From a virus: a stretch of 35,815 nt of DNA. Positions 1 through 7,855 of this stretch are shown here, in pieces; within the stretch, counting starts at the first letter, position 1; each line of letters opens with the position of its first letter. The DNA lies in the IMG/VR virus record IMGVR_UViG_3300027917_000102, positions 1 to 35,815 of that record; one strand, given 5' to 3'. The notes under the pieces are model-generated. The model made no database searches and had not been told where the DNA came from. It saw only the letters and a program-made list of their open reading frames with translations. The position numbers and the translations under genes are program-made.

Positions 1-1084
1 CAAAAGAACCCTGCCATTCAGGACCATAAACTGTATACTTCCTCAATCCAGCATAAGTTGCGCCCTCAATCATCATGCCAATCGTAGCTCCAGAGGTCAT
101 CTTAGTAAAATCATAAAGTTTACCAATGCCAACAATCCTATGACAGTAATCAACAAATTCTTTTATTGTTGCGTCTGTATTATATAAGTTTTTGGGTTTA
201 GTAAATCCACCCCATTGTCCAAAGTCTTTTGCTGTAGATCCTTCTTTATGAGATGCCCAACAAACTTCTACCAACTTACCACCTTGAACTGCAACAAATG
301 CTAAGTCTGCTTTTCCAGTACCAGCAACTTTGTTTACGCCAATCACATTATCATATTTTTTCCCTCCAAGGTAAATATCTAAACCACGACCACCATTAGC
401 GTCAGCAACCTGTTCCAATTGCTCATTAAAGTCAGAAATAAAATCAGCTTCACCTTTCTCAGTTACTGTGGGTTCGTTGAGTGTATATGATGTATCAATA
501 TTATTTGCCACCCAACCAAGTTTACCCCAGTTCATTGCTACTCCAGTAGCTTGAGATCTAGTAGCACCACCTATACCATGGCGAGAAGGAGAATATATTT
601 TACCATCTTTTAATAACCAAGAAGAACTAATAGTTTGTCTTGGAGCACTGCCAGCGGGTGTCATAAATTGAATCCCAAACACAGCATCAGCAGGAAAGCG
701 TCCCTTTCCTTCTCCAGTATACCTAGTTTGATTAAAATCAACTCCAGTTTTGACCAATATTTCTTTCAAAAAACTTTGATATCCTGACGTAAATTTTTTC
801 GGATAAAAAGCGTTGTGGCCGCCGATGGTCTTATCAGCATCAGTTATTTTCCACTTACCATTTACTTTTGAAGGCGTCCAGATAACTACTCTATTAAAAT
901 AAATGTAAATTCCATCCTCAGACTCTCTATGTTTTCCTAATAAAACAAATGGTTTATCGTTGCTAATTCTATACCAAACTTCATGAAAAAAATCCTTCGG
1001 TCTTTTTTTAATTTGTCCCCACGACAAACCAACACTACCAACGCTGTTATGTTCTTCGGCACTAACTGTTAGATTTCTATTCAT
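1..1084 (-). CDS. Partial phage protein, possible PD-(D/E)XK-like nuclease fold
   Basis: Reading from the ATG at 1084 gives 361 uninterrupted codons that run off the left edge, so the C-terminus is missing. I do not recognise a named family. Residues 255-293 are the most motif-like part: a GKAD segment (D260), a beta strand with E273, then SHK ending in K280, and DFGQWGG. This layout of D, a strand with E or S, then K recalls degenerate PD-(D/E)XK nuclease cores, but the exact ExK triad is not present, so a nuclease role is only an inference. A TAAATA late-promoter-like box lies 26 bases upstream and tRNA-Ser lies just beyond it, so the gene probably belongs to a late transcription unit separate from the replication genes. 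The start lacks a close Shine-Dalgarno; GGGAG is about 14 bases away. Confidence 0.75.
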   Translation of the reverse strand, partial: MNRNLTVSAEEHNSVGSVGLSWGQIKKRPKDFFHEVWYRISNDKPFVLLGKHRESEDGIYIYFNRVVIWTPSKVNGKWKITDADKTIGGHNAFYPKKFTSGYQSFLKEILVKTGVDFNQTRYTGEGKGRFPADAVFGIQFMTPAGSAPRQTISSSWLLKDGKIYSPSRHGIGGATRSQATGVAMNWGKLGWVANNIDTSYTLNEPTVTEKGEADFISDFNEQLEQVADANGGRGLDIYLGGKKYDNVIGVNKVAGTGKADLAFVAVQGGKLVEVCWASHKEGSTAKDFGQWGGFTKPKNLYNTDATIKEFVDYCHRIVGIGKLYDFTKMTSGATIGMMIEGATYAGLRKYTVYGPEWQGSF

Positions 1085-1109
1085 TACTATAAAAAATTCT
1101 CCCGTCTAA

Positions 1110-1117
1110 CTATTTAG
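1110..1117 (-). promoter_or_regulatory. Late promoter-like box CTAAATAG
   Basis: On the minus strand CTAAATAG lies between the tRNA and the partial gene starting at 1084. It resembles the T4 late consensus TATAAATA that is read by gp55-RNA polymerase. The same core precedes many structural genes to the right. Confidence 0.5.
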
Positions 1118-1128
1118 GGAAGGTAACA

Positions 1129-1215
1129 CGGAGGGAGGGGGAGTCGAACCCCCAAGGGCTTTAACACCTCAACTGTTTTCAAGACAGGTTCCGTCGCCAA
1201 TCGGATTGCCCCTCC
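1129..1215 (-). tRNA. tRNA-Ser (anticodon UGA)
   Basis: On the minus strand an 87-base cloverleaf can be drawn. The acceptor arm GGAGGGG pairs with TCCCTCC, with one G-U pair, and the discriminator base is G. The anticodon loop CTTGAAA carries TGA, which reads UCA codons. A long variable arm follows, as expected for class II tRNA-Ser. The T arm is GGGGG, TTCGACT, CCCCC. CCA is not encoded, so it would be added by the host enzyme. The gene follows the 79-residue membrane protein by a few bases and may be processed from its transcript. Confidence 0.93.
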
Positions 1216-1221
1216 AATAAA

Positions 1222-1461
1222 TCAACGACGACTACACCAGTAGGCATCGTTGGGTTTGTCGGCACAAATCCAAACGTTTGTGCCTGTGTTGTTCCAGTGG
1301 CGGATTACTCCTGCAACAATGAAACAGTTAGTGACAAGATAAGTGAGAAGTATAACAGTCCGTAGACCAGATATAATATTGGCTTCTTTGTCATTTCTTC
1401 CTTCCTTTCTGCCAAGAGCATAACTCCACAACCGCCACGACTTTCGTAGCAGTGGTTTCAT
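1222..1461 (-). CDS. Small membrane protein, conserved hypothetical
   Basis: This is a 79-residue protein with a basic N-terminal third (residues 1-24, rich in Arg, Lys and Trp), one predicted membrane segment around residues 34-52 (TVILLTYLVTNCFIVAGVI), and a short polar C-terminal tail with two cysteines. The ATG overlaps the mazG stop codon by four bases (ATGA), and GAGG sits about seven bases upstream, so translation is probably coupled to mazG. The pattern matches my recollection of a small single-pass protein common in cyanomyoviruses, but no function is known to me. A shorter out-of-frame membrane-like reading frame is nested inside it (1305-1394) and is reported separately. Confidence 0.7.
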   Translation of the reverse strand: MKPLLRKSWRLWSYALGRKEGRNDKEANIISGLRTVILLTYLVTNCFIVAGVIRHWNNTGTNVWICADKPNDAYWCSRR

Positions 1462-1862
1462 CGATCATCCTCTGCCCGATTCTCACTGTAGTAAGCATCA
1501 AAAGCTCCAGCAGGATAACGCTTACCCAGTTTGGTGATGTTGGTGTCAAGAACTTCTTCCATAGACACACCCAATGCTTGAGTTGCTTGGGCAACATACC
1601 ACATCAGATCACCGAGTTCAATGATCAAATGCTCACGGTTGTCTTCATTCCACGGTTTACCTTGGAAGACCATCTTCTTAATGATCTCCAGGAACTCACC
1701 GCCTTCGGCATTGATGCCAACGCCAGCAGTAAGAAGCCGCTCAATGTTAGCGCCCTTGCCATCGAGTTCTACCATACGATCAGACAGGGCAACAAAATCT
1801 CTTGAAGCATCAGACGTTACGGTGTCAACGAACTTTTCATACTTAGAAAATTCAATAGTCAT
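1458..1862 (-). CDS. mazG: MazG-type nucleotide pyrophosphohydrolase
   Basis: This all-alpha NTP pyrophosphohydrolase would hydrolyse (d)NTPs to monophosphates plus pyrophosphate. The protein is 134 residues from the ATG at 1862, two bases after the gp41 stop; a start four codons earlier would overlap gp41. The metal-binding signature of the MazG superfamily is visible as EGGE near residues 53-56 and, after a helix and loop, ELGD about 28 residues later (ExxE...ExxD). The fragment KKMVFQGKPWNEDNREHL between them is typical of phage MazG. It sits at the end of the gp43-uvsX-gp41 run, which fits a role in nucleotide pools during phage DNA synthesis. Published work on cyanophage MazG supports pyrophosphohydrolase activity but not ppGpp cleavage. 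Confidence 0.88.
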   Translation of the reverse strand: MTIEFSKYEKFVDTVTSDASRDFVALSDRMVELDGKGANIERLLTAGVGINAEGGEFLEIIKKMVFQGKPWNEDNREHLIIELGDLMWYVAQATQALGVSMEEVLDTNITKLGKRYPAGAFDAYYSENRAEDDR

Positions 1863-1864
1863 AA

Positions 1865-3250
1865 TTAAGTCCAATCAGAAAATTTATTCAAACGGTTTTG
1901 TTTAGCGGCAGTCTCAAACTGCTCATAGGTATCTTCTTCAGCAGCATCGAGGATAGACTCAGTTGCTTCAGAATCGTCAACATTATAGAGCTTCATCTTC
2001 GCTCTGTCAATACCAACAGTAAATCTCTTGTAGAAGGAGAGATCATTATATCTGTTCTTGAGTTGCTTGACCATGATCCTACCAGATTGTTCAAGTTCCT
2101 CAGTAGAGATAAGAGCAAGCATAAGGTCAGCAGTAGCGGGAAGCCCAAAAGACTCACTGGTGTCGGTAAGATCAATATCACTATTGCCATACCCACTCCT
2201 AGTAGTTTGAGTAGCAGAAACAACTGGAACGTCGTGCTCAACAGCAAGACCACGAAGTTCCTCTGCAATTGCTTTAACATAAGTGTATGAGTTGACAATG
2301 TGTCCCTTATAACGAGACGAGGCACATATATTTAAGTAGTCAATAAAGATAATATCAGGTTTGAAATATTTCTTTAGACTCAACTCATTTAGTAATGCTT
2401 TGAAGTGTCCGGCATGTGCTGCAGCAGTAGGATATTCTTTGATAATCAGTCTGCCTTGAGACTTCTTAGCAAGTTCATTAACTCTGCTGGTGAAGATTGC
2501 TTCTGGGATTGAGGAGATATCCTTGATATTTACATCCAGAAGATTGGCATCAATACGTTCAGCAATCTTCTCCTCCGCCATCTCACAGGTGATGTATAAA
2601 ACATTGTATCCCTGTGACAAACAAGAGGCAGCATGGTCACACATAGCAAGAGACTTACCAACACCAGTTCCTGCTAAGATAATGTTAAGTGTCTTCTTAG
2701 GAATACCACCCTTTGTGATAGTATTTAACTTATCAATGTGGAAAGGAATCTTATCTTCTTCTAGATGATAGAAATCATATCGTTCATTAGCATTCTCGAA
2801 GTAGTCATGACCTACATGTTCGTCGAACGATACTGCCAAGGCCTCTTGGAGTATGCTGGGGATCGCATCCTTTGATACTTTCTCTTCACCTCCATCCGCA
2901 ATCTTGATGGATTCGAGTAAAGCGAGATAGATTGCTCTGTCTTTACACCACTTTTCAGTGGAGTCAAGGAGCCATCCATACTCAACAGGATCATCCGTGA
3001 ACGCCTTGATGGTCTTAACAGAATCTTGATAAGTTTGTTCGTCAAGGTCTTTCCTACCCTGAAGGTTGATAACAACAACCTCTGCAGTAGGCGGCATGTT
3101 GTATTTACTAGCGAAATCCCACACCTCCTCATAGATAATTTTTTCATGGTTTGATTCGAAATAGTCTGGTTTTACAAACGGGACTACTTTTCTGTAGTAA
3201 TCTTCATTACAAAACAGATTCCTCAGAATAGTAGTCTCAATTCTCTCCAT
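1865..3250 (-). CDS. 41: Replicative DNA helicase (primase-helicase subunit gp41)
   Basis: DnaB-like hexameric helicase that unwinds the fork 5' to 3' on the lagging strand and works with the primase. It is 461 residues, against about 475 in T4. Walker A is AGTGVGKS at residues 193-200 and Walker B is IIFIDYL at about 300-306, inside a RecA-like C-terminal domain; the N-terminal 170 residues are the helical domain. I chose the ATG at 3250 over the TTG one codon upstream because AGGAGG lies nine bases before it. The start is embedded in the last codons of uvsX, a 14-base overlap. The order gp43-uvsX-gp41 is the conserved cyanomyovirus replication block. Confidence 0.95.
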   Translation of the reverse strand: MERIETTILRNLFCNEDYYRKVVPFVKPDYFESNHEKIIYEEVWDFASKYNMPPTAEVVVINLQGRKDLDEQTYQDSVKTIKAFTDDPVEYGWLLDSTEKWCKDRAIYLALLESIKIADGGEEKVSKDAIPSILQEALAVSFDEHVGHDYFENANERYDFYHLEEDKIPFHIDKLNTITKGGIPKKTLNIILAGTGVGKSLAMCDHAASCLSQGYNVLYITCEMAEEKIAERIDANLLDVNIKDISSIPEAIFTSRVNELAKKSQGRLIIKEYPTAAAHAGHFKALLNELSLKKYFKPDIIFIDYLNICASSRYKGHIVNSYTYVKAIAEELRGLAVEHDVPVVSATQTTRSGYGNSDIDLTDTSESFGLPATADLMLALISTEELEQSGRIMVKQLKNRYNDLSFYKRFTVGIDRAKMKLYNVDDSEATESILDAAEEDTYEQFETAAKQNRLNKFSDWT

Positions 3251-4280
3251 CAATAGTTTCCTCCTCTCCAGTGCCGTACAACATTTCTTGCTTTACTATT
3301 TCATCGATAGCTTCTAAAACCTCTTGGGTAAAGAACTGTTCTGGTTCTTGTAAGATTGTCTTACCATAATACTTTTTGCCATCGATTTCAAAACGTGTAC
3401 CAGACTTGCCCCACACGCCTGCTCTCACGGCATACTCTTCAAGACCATAATACTTATCCAGTCCACGATTGTCGAAGAACAGGCGAGTTTCTACCTGAGA
3501 GTTCTCTCTTGTCAGACGAGACTTCTTAGCCTTGCAGCGGATAATGTTTCCGACTTGATCCGTTCCATCTTTTTCCTTTCTCTTTCCGAGAAATATGACT
3601 GTGCTAGCAGAATACTTGAGTCCACTGCCTCCTCCCATTTCCTCTTCAGGATACATAGCACCGATTTTGTCATAGGTATGATTGGTAAAGATCATTGGTA
3701 CATTAGCCTTGCCACACTTGAGTGTCAAGACCCGGAAAGCTCCTTTGATGAGCTGAGTCTTGGTCATGTCACGTTTCTCAACGCCTGCTGCCATGTCAGT
3801 CATCTCTTTAGTTGTGGAGAGCATCCCCAAAGAGTCTAGCACAAACAGCATGGGTTTACGATCTTCTTTAGGAACATCTAAGTATTTGTCTAGGATCCTG
3901 ACCGCCTCTGTCCTGAACTCTTCAATAGTAGCGACAGGGAAGATAATCATACGGCGAGAGTCAATACCACGACTCTCAATCATATCCCTAGAAATAGCAG
4001 ACTCAGATTCAAAGTAAACCACACCAGCTTCAGGATCAGTATCAAGGAAATTACGTACCACACTGAGAGCATAAAAAGTTTTACCGGTGCCAGAGGGTCC
4101 CGCAAGAGCGGTGATTTTATTGGAAGGAAGACCTCCAAAAATCGAACCACTAACCACGGCATTAAAGAGGTAAGAGCCCGTATCAATATAACCTGAGACA
4201 TCACCAGCAGCAACACCTTCGCTAACAAAACCAGCGTATTCATTTTTGCTGTCCTTGATTACTTGTGAAAGAAAATCCAT
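3237..4280 (-). CDS. uvsX: RecA-like recombinase UvsX
   Basis: This protein forms filaments on single-stranded DNA and carries out strand exchange for recombination-dependent replication, loaded by UvsY (encoded at 22413). With the ATG at 4280 it has 347 residues, against about 390 in T4. Walker A is GPSGTGKT at residues 61-68, and Walker B is the hydrophobic run LFVLDSL. A longer frame opens at 4328 but would overlap the gp43 C-terminus by 47 bases. The ATG at 4280 follows the gp43 stop after one base (TAA T ATG), so I prefer it. The acidic C-terminus ends in GEETIDGEN, like the acidic tails of RecA-family proteins. Confidence 0.95.
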   Translation of the reverse strand: MDFLSQVIKDSKNEYAGFVSEGVAAGDVSGYIDTGSYLFNAVVSGSIFGGLPSNKITALAGPSGTGKTFYALSVVRNFLDTDPEAGVVYFESESAISRDMIESRGIDSRRMIIFPVATIEEFRTEAVRILDKYLDVPKEDRKPMLFVLDSLGMLSTTKEMTDMAAGVEKRDMTKTQLIKGAFRVLTLKCGKANVPMIFTNHTYDKIGAMYPEEEMGGGSGLKYSASTVIFLGKRKEKDGTDQVGNIIRCKAKKSRLTRENSQVETRLFFDNRGLDKYYGLEEYAVRAGVWGKSGTRFEIDGKKYYGKTILQEPEQFFTQEVLEAIDEIVKQEMLYGTGEEETIDGEN

Positions 4281-4281
4281 A

Positions 4282-6789
4282 TTAAAAGAATGAGTTAAGT
4301 GATACTTTACGTTCTGTCTGCCACCCAATAGCGTCTAGAACTTTACGAAGTGGTTCAAGAAAAGACTTCTCGAACTGGGTCTTGTAGTCAACATACTTCT
4401 CAAGATTTAATTCTTTTGGAATCTCTTGGAAGAAAGCAATGACATTCTCCTTGATTGGGTTAGGAGTTTTAAGATAGATAAACTTGATCTTCTCGCCCTC
4501 TTGGATGAGCTGATACTTATTATCTAATTTGTTTTTCTTAATGTAGTGATTGTAAAGCAGGGCTCCTCTCACTTGGATAGGAACAGAAGCTTCTTTAGTG
4601 TATATTGTATGATGGTTTCCGTACTTTGTCAATCCGTTACACCCACGAGGGAAAGCAACGTTAGTATATTCTTGCTCTGTGGTTTCTTTCTTCACCTTCT
4701 TAATAAACGAGAAGATAGCATCGTTATCTTGAGTCAAGATAATGTCAAAGGCATCCTTAAGTTTATTACGGAAGAACTGAGGAGTGGATGAACGTTGGGT
4801 GTCCATACCACAGATCTTCATCTTTGGTTTATTGTAACGGACGCCTTCACTATCCCATACGTTGAGAACATAACGCTTCTTCGCTTTCCAGAATCCACGT
4901 TCAGCAATGTTCTCTCGCTTCATCTTCATCTTCTGGTCATACGCCGATACATAATCAGCAAGCTTCTGGTAACTGTTCTCGATAAACGGTTCCAACTTCT
5001 CCTGAGAGATCGTATCCAGAATGTTAACAATCTTGATCTTATCACCAGCAAGATGACTATAAAATTTATCAACAAGAGGTCCCAAATTAAGATAGATTGA
5101 ATCGGTGTCAGCGGCGATAACATAATCGACTTCCTCCGTTTGCAATATCTTATTTAGATATTGGTTAATATCATTTGCCACCCACTGGATAGAGAGTTGA
5201 CCGCCCAAGGTAATTGCCTCAGCAATGTCCAGGCGATAGTAACGGAAGTGTTCGTTACCGATAGCACCATAAGCAGAGTTTAGCTGAATCTTACGTGCCA
5301 TCTGAATGTTATTACATCGAGCAATCTCTTTCTTCAAAGCAGGGGTAGGAGTCTTCTCATACTGCTGCTTCGCTTCCAGCATCTTCTTTTTATAGATGGT
5401 CCGTTCGTTGTAGATCTTCTCCATCAGTTCGGGCAGGAACCCCCTGAAGGTAGTGTCATAGAACGTGCCGTTAGCACACACTGTCTGCCCCCGTAGGTCG
5501 CTCAGATCCAGTTCCTTGGACAGAAGACGGTCTACGTTAGCGGACGGGTGCTTGTGGGGCATAAGAGTCTCTGGCGAGATGTTGTACTGCATGATCAGGT
5601 GAGGGTACAGACTATTCAAGTCAAAATTCACCACCCAGTCATATAGACCAGGAACAGGTTCCTTCACATAGGCACCAGCATACTTCTCACTCTTAACAGC
5701 ACTTTCTTTCTTAGGAGGAATGACAATGTTCTGCTTAGAGAGGTAAACATAGATGATGTTATCCCACATACGAACCTGAGAATACACATCCTCAAAGTTG
5801 ACCTTGGCATCGTATGCCATGCTGACAGCAAGCTCTAGCAACTTCATCTTGTCATCCAACTGATCAACCAGTCGAACGTCATGGATGTTGTACTCGATAA
5901 ACTTCTGCCAGTTGTTGGTATAGAACTCCTTAAAAGTGTCATACTCACTGTGATCTAGTTTGTTGGCACCCAGTTCTACCTCACAGATATAGTCCAGACG
6001 ATAAGATGCCTGGTTGGTGTAGGTAAACTTCTTGTACAGTTCTAGGTAATCAAGCGTGGCAATACCAGAAATATCATAAGCAATCTCTTTCTTACCTTTA
6101 ATATAGATTTCACGACGGAGCACAGCTTTCCAGGGAGACAACATCCGTGCTTCTTTCTCCCCAAGGATACGTTCGATCCGATGAAGAATGTATGGCATAT
6201 CAAACAACTGGACGTTCCACCCAGTGATGATGTCAGGATAATCAGATGCCCACCAGTTAATGAAAGCTTTCAGCAATCCAACCTCGGTGTCAAAGTGCAT
6301 GTAAGTAACCCTAGGATCATCATTGTCAAATGGTTTGGCACCAAAAACAATGATGTTCCCAGAGGAACTATCTTTAATACTGATAGCAAGTATTTCCTGA
6401 TCAGCAGACTGAATATCAGGAAACCCATTCTCAGCAGCAGTCTCGATATCAATGTTGAACACACGGATATCTTTCATGTCATAGTCAATATAATCTTCAG
6501 AATACTCTCGGAGAATATATTGATTGATGAACCTAGTCTGTCCATATACAGGGAAGTCTTCTAGTTCCTTGTACTTGTCAATAAAATCCTTGGCATCACG
6601 AATACTTCCCATGGGGACAGAGCGTACAGGTTTACCATCCAGAGTCTTAGCTTCTACAGAAGCATTACCCGTGTCACCAACATACAAAACGGGGTTGAAC
6701 TTCACCTTGTCCGTAAACCTTTTACCGTGCTCTACACCCCGGACGAGGATGCTGTTGCCGGACTGTTGGACACTGGTGTAGAACTTCAT
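4282..6789 (-). CDS. 43: DNA polymerase, family B (gp43)
   Basis: Replicative polymerase with 3'-5' proofreading, 835 residues against 898 in T4. The exonuclease motifs are intact: Exo I has D114 and E116 in FNIDIET, Exo II has N192 and D197 in WNVQLFD, and Exo III has Y300 and D304 in YNIHD. The polymerase motifs are also intact: motif A DLNSLYP at 390-396, motif B KIQLNSAYG starting near 500, and motif C DTDS at 561-564. The C-terminus ends in SLNSFF, a hydrophobic tip consistent with a clamp-binding peptide that would dock on gp45. The ATG overlaps the stop of the upstream Sm-like gene by four bases, implying coupled translation. I see no intron or split. Confidence 0.97.
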   Translation of the reverse strand: MKFYTSVQQSGNSILVRGVEHGKRFTDKVKFNPVLYVGDTGNASVEAKTLDGKPVRSVPMGSIRDAKDFIDKYKELEDFPVYGQTRFINQYILREYSEDYIDYDMKDIRVFNIDIETAAENGFPDIQSADQEILAISIKDSSSGNIIVFGAKPFDNDDPRVTYMHFDTEVGLLKAFINWWASDYPDIITGWNVQLFDMPYILHRIERILGEKEARMLSPWKAVLRREIYIKGKKEIAYDISGIATLDYLELYKKFTYTNQASYRLDYICEVELGANKLDHSEYDTFKEFYTNNWQKFIEYNIHDVRLVDQLDDKMKLLELAVSMAYDAKVNFEDVYSQVRMWDNIIYVYLSKQNIVIPPKKESAVKSEKYAGAYVKEPVPGLYDWVVNFDLNSLYPHLIMQYNISPETLMPHKHPSANVDRLLSKELDLSDLRGQTVCANGTFYDTTFRGFLPELMEKIYNERTIYKKKMLEAKQQYEKTPTPALKKEIARCNNIQMARKIQLNSAYGAIGNEHFRYYRLDIAEAITLGGQLSIQWVANDINQYLNKILQTEEVDYVIAADTDSIYLNLGPLVDKFYSHLAGDKIKIVNILDTISQEKLEPFIENSYQKLADYVSAYDQKMKMKRENIAERGFWKAKKRYVLNVWDSEGVRYNKPKMKICGMDTQRSSTPQFFRNKLKDAFDIILTQDNDAIFSFIKKVKKETTEQEYTNVAFPRGCNGLTKYGNHHTIYTKEASVPIQVRGALLYNHYIKKNKLDNKYQLIQEGEKIKFIYLKTPNPIKENVIAFFQEIPKELNLEKYVDYKTQFEKSFLEPLRKVLDAIGWQTERKVSLNSFF
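4604..4632 (-). promoter_or_regulatory. Possible internal sigma70 promoter within gene 43
   Basis: On the minus strand TTGACA (4627-4632) is followed after exactly 17 bases by TACAAT (4604-4609), reading toward uvsX, gp41 and mazG. It lies inside gp43 coding sequence (residues GLTKYGNHHTIY), so chance or codon constraint cannot be excluded. Confidence 0.35.
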
Positions 6790-7058
6790 TCTGTTTCTTT
6801 CTTTCGGTTGGAGTGGTAAAGGGAAGCTAGAGCATCATCAACATCAGAAGTGATACTAACATCCGAAGAACGAATGTAGATCTCTCTGTTCCCAGAGAAG
6901 GGAGGGAATACGGAAAGAACTGTACCTTTTCCGGCGCCCAACTGCTCAAGCGAGTACGGATATTTTAGCACACAATCGGGATCACCCCACTCGGATTCTG
7001 GAATTGTTTCAATTTCAGAAACAACCCAGAACCCATCAAGTCTAAAGATTTGAATCAT
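6786..7058 (-). CDS. Sm-like small protein, third of a coupled trio before gp43
   Basis: This is a 90-residue protein, the most divergent of five related small proteins in the window. It follows the shared template: an opening strand (IQIFRLDGFWVVSEI), a hydrophobic strand ending in a Pro-aromatic pair (VLKYPY, near residue 35), a strand with FPPF, and a last strand with a short helix (SSDVSITSDVDDALASLYH). The template suggests an Sm/LSm-type beta barrel, and I recall a solved crystal structure of a Sm-like protein of putative cyanophage origin. The ATG overlaps the stop of the preceding gene by four bases, and its own stop overlaps the gp43 ATG by four bases. Function is unknown; RNA binding or ring assembly is inference from the fold. 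Confidence 0.75.
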   Translation of the reverse strand: MIQIFRLDGFWVVSEIETIPESEWGDPDCVLKYPYSLEQLGAGKGTVLSVFPPFSGNREIYIRSSDVSITSDVDDALASLYHSNRKKETE

Positions 7059-7447
7059 CCCATTGTTACTCCAGCTACAGAAACATCCGAAGCCCAGATA
7101 CTCTTAGTCTCTGGTTTTGGATTCTTAGCTTCTTCGATTCTCTTTTCCGCTGCCTCTACCTTAGCTTCATACGCTTTTCTAAGACTCTCTTCTGGTTCAC
7201 CAATGGTTAGAACAGAATCATACGGAATCTTATACTGATACTCAGAAGAGAAAGGCATCCACCTAGTAAACTGGACTTGTACTTCTTTAGATGGTTCATC
7301 AGTTGGTTTTGAAACCAGATCAAGTTTAAAAGGATGTGCCATCATTAGACAAACACCACGCTTGTCTTCGCCCTCTCCTTTAAAAACCTCTTGGAGATTA
7401 GTAACTACTGTTTCTCCAGTCATCAACATAACTACACTTGGTTTCAT
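7055..7447 (-). CDS. Sm-like small protein, second of a coupled trio before gp43
   Basis: This 130-residue protein carries the clearest family signature. It opens with SVVMLMTGETVVTNL, has an HPF pair in the next strand (near residue 38), WMPF in the third strand, and a last strand VLTIGEP leading into a charged helix (residues 86-107). A C-terminal tail of about 40 residues, rich in Lys and Glu and then Ser and Val, is absent from the shorter paralogues. GGAG lies eight bases before the ATG, which overlaps the stop of the upstream gene (ATGA). The Sm-like assignment rests on the shared strand pattern with the proteins at 10666, 20560, 7444 and 6786. No function is established from sequence alone. 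Confidence 0.8.
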   Translation of the reverse strand: MKPSVVMLMTGETVVTNLQEVFKGEGEDKRGVCLMMAHPFKLDLVSKPTDEPSKEVQVQFTRWMPFSSEYQYKIPYDSVLTIGEPEESLRKAYEAKVEAAEKRIEEAKNPKPETKSIWASDVSVAGVTMG

Positions 7448-7788
7448 TCTTCAATCTCCTGTTGTTCTTGATTCATAGAAGCTGTTGCTCTCTCTGCCCA
7501 CACGGGATCAAAGGGGCTAACTACTTCAATATATTTTTCTTTGATGAAGTTCTTTGGTTCGGCAATATGCCTACATCCTCCAAATCCCAGACGGATTTCA
7601 TTATCCTGAATATAAGGATTGTACGCAGAGAATCTAATATTTGTCTTACCCTCTTCGTCAACTTGATTTTCCAGGAGGAAAGGATAAGACATCAGGAAAC
7701 AAAGAGACTCTCCATCAGGTGACTTTAGTTCGCTTAGTCTAGTAATGATACTAGTATTGTCAGTCAAAACAACAACTTTAATGTCCAT
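7444..7788 (-). CDS. Sm-like small protein, first of a coupled trio before gp43
   Basis: This 114-residue protein starts at the ATG at 7788; a GTG three codons upstream is possible but less likely. It follows the family layout: first strand IKVVVLTDNTSIITRL, second strand CFLMSYPFLL with the Pro-Phe pair, third strand FSAYNPYI, and a last strand CRHIAEP followed by a helix ending in KYIEVV. The TGE of the paralogues is replaced by TDN, so the turn after strand one has diverged. The stop overlaps the start of the next gene (ATGA). It is the first gene after the hsp20 terminator and would be the promoter-proximal gene of the trio-gp43-uvsX-gp41-mazG unit. Confidence 0.8.
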   Translation of the reverse strand: MDIKVVVLTDNTSIITRLSELKSPDGESLCFLMSYPFLLENQVDEEGKTNIRFSAYNPYIQDNEIRLGFGGCRHIAEPKNFIKEKYIEVVSPFDPVWAERATASMNQEQQEIEE

Positions 7789-7810
7789 AGTTATCACAAA
7801 GAATAATTAG

Positions 7811-7839
7811 AGTATACCATAAAAATACGAAGGGGGCAA
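7811..7839 (-). promoter_or_regulatory. Possible sigma70 promoter for the Sm-like/gp43 unit
   Basis: On the minus strand TTGCCC (7834-7839) is followed after 17 bases by TATACT (7811-7816), 23 bases before the ATG at 7788. The -35 box lies in the stem of the hsp20 terminator hairpin. The -10 matches five of six consensus bases and the -35 four of six. Confidence 0.45.
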
Positions 7840-7848
7840 GTGCCCCCT
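7818..7848 (-). terminator. Intrinsic terminator after hsp20
   Basis: GGGGGCA (7832-7838) pairs with TGCCCCC (7841-7847) around a two-base loop. Read on the minus strand, the hairpin is followed after TTCGTA by a short T run (7821-7825). It starts nine bases beyond the hsp20 stop codon and would separate hsp20 from the gp43 unit. Confidence 0.8.
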
Positions 7849-7855
7849 GTATAAT

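Noticed and set aside
4281-4328. N-terminal extension of UvsX
   Set aside because: It would overlap the end of gp43 by 47 bases and has no family similarity; the ATG at 4280 directly follows the gp43 stop.
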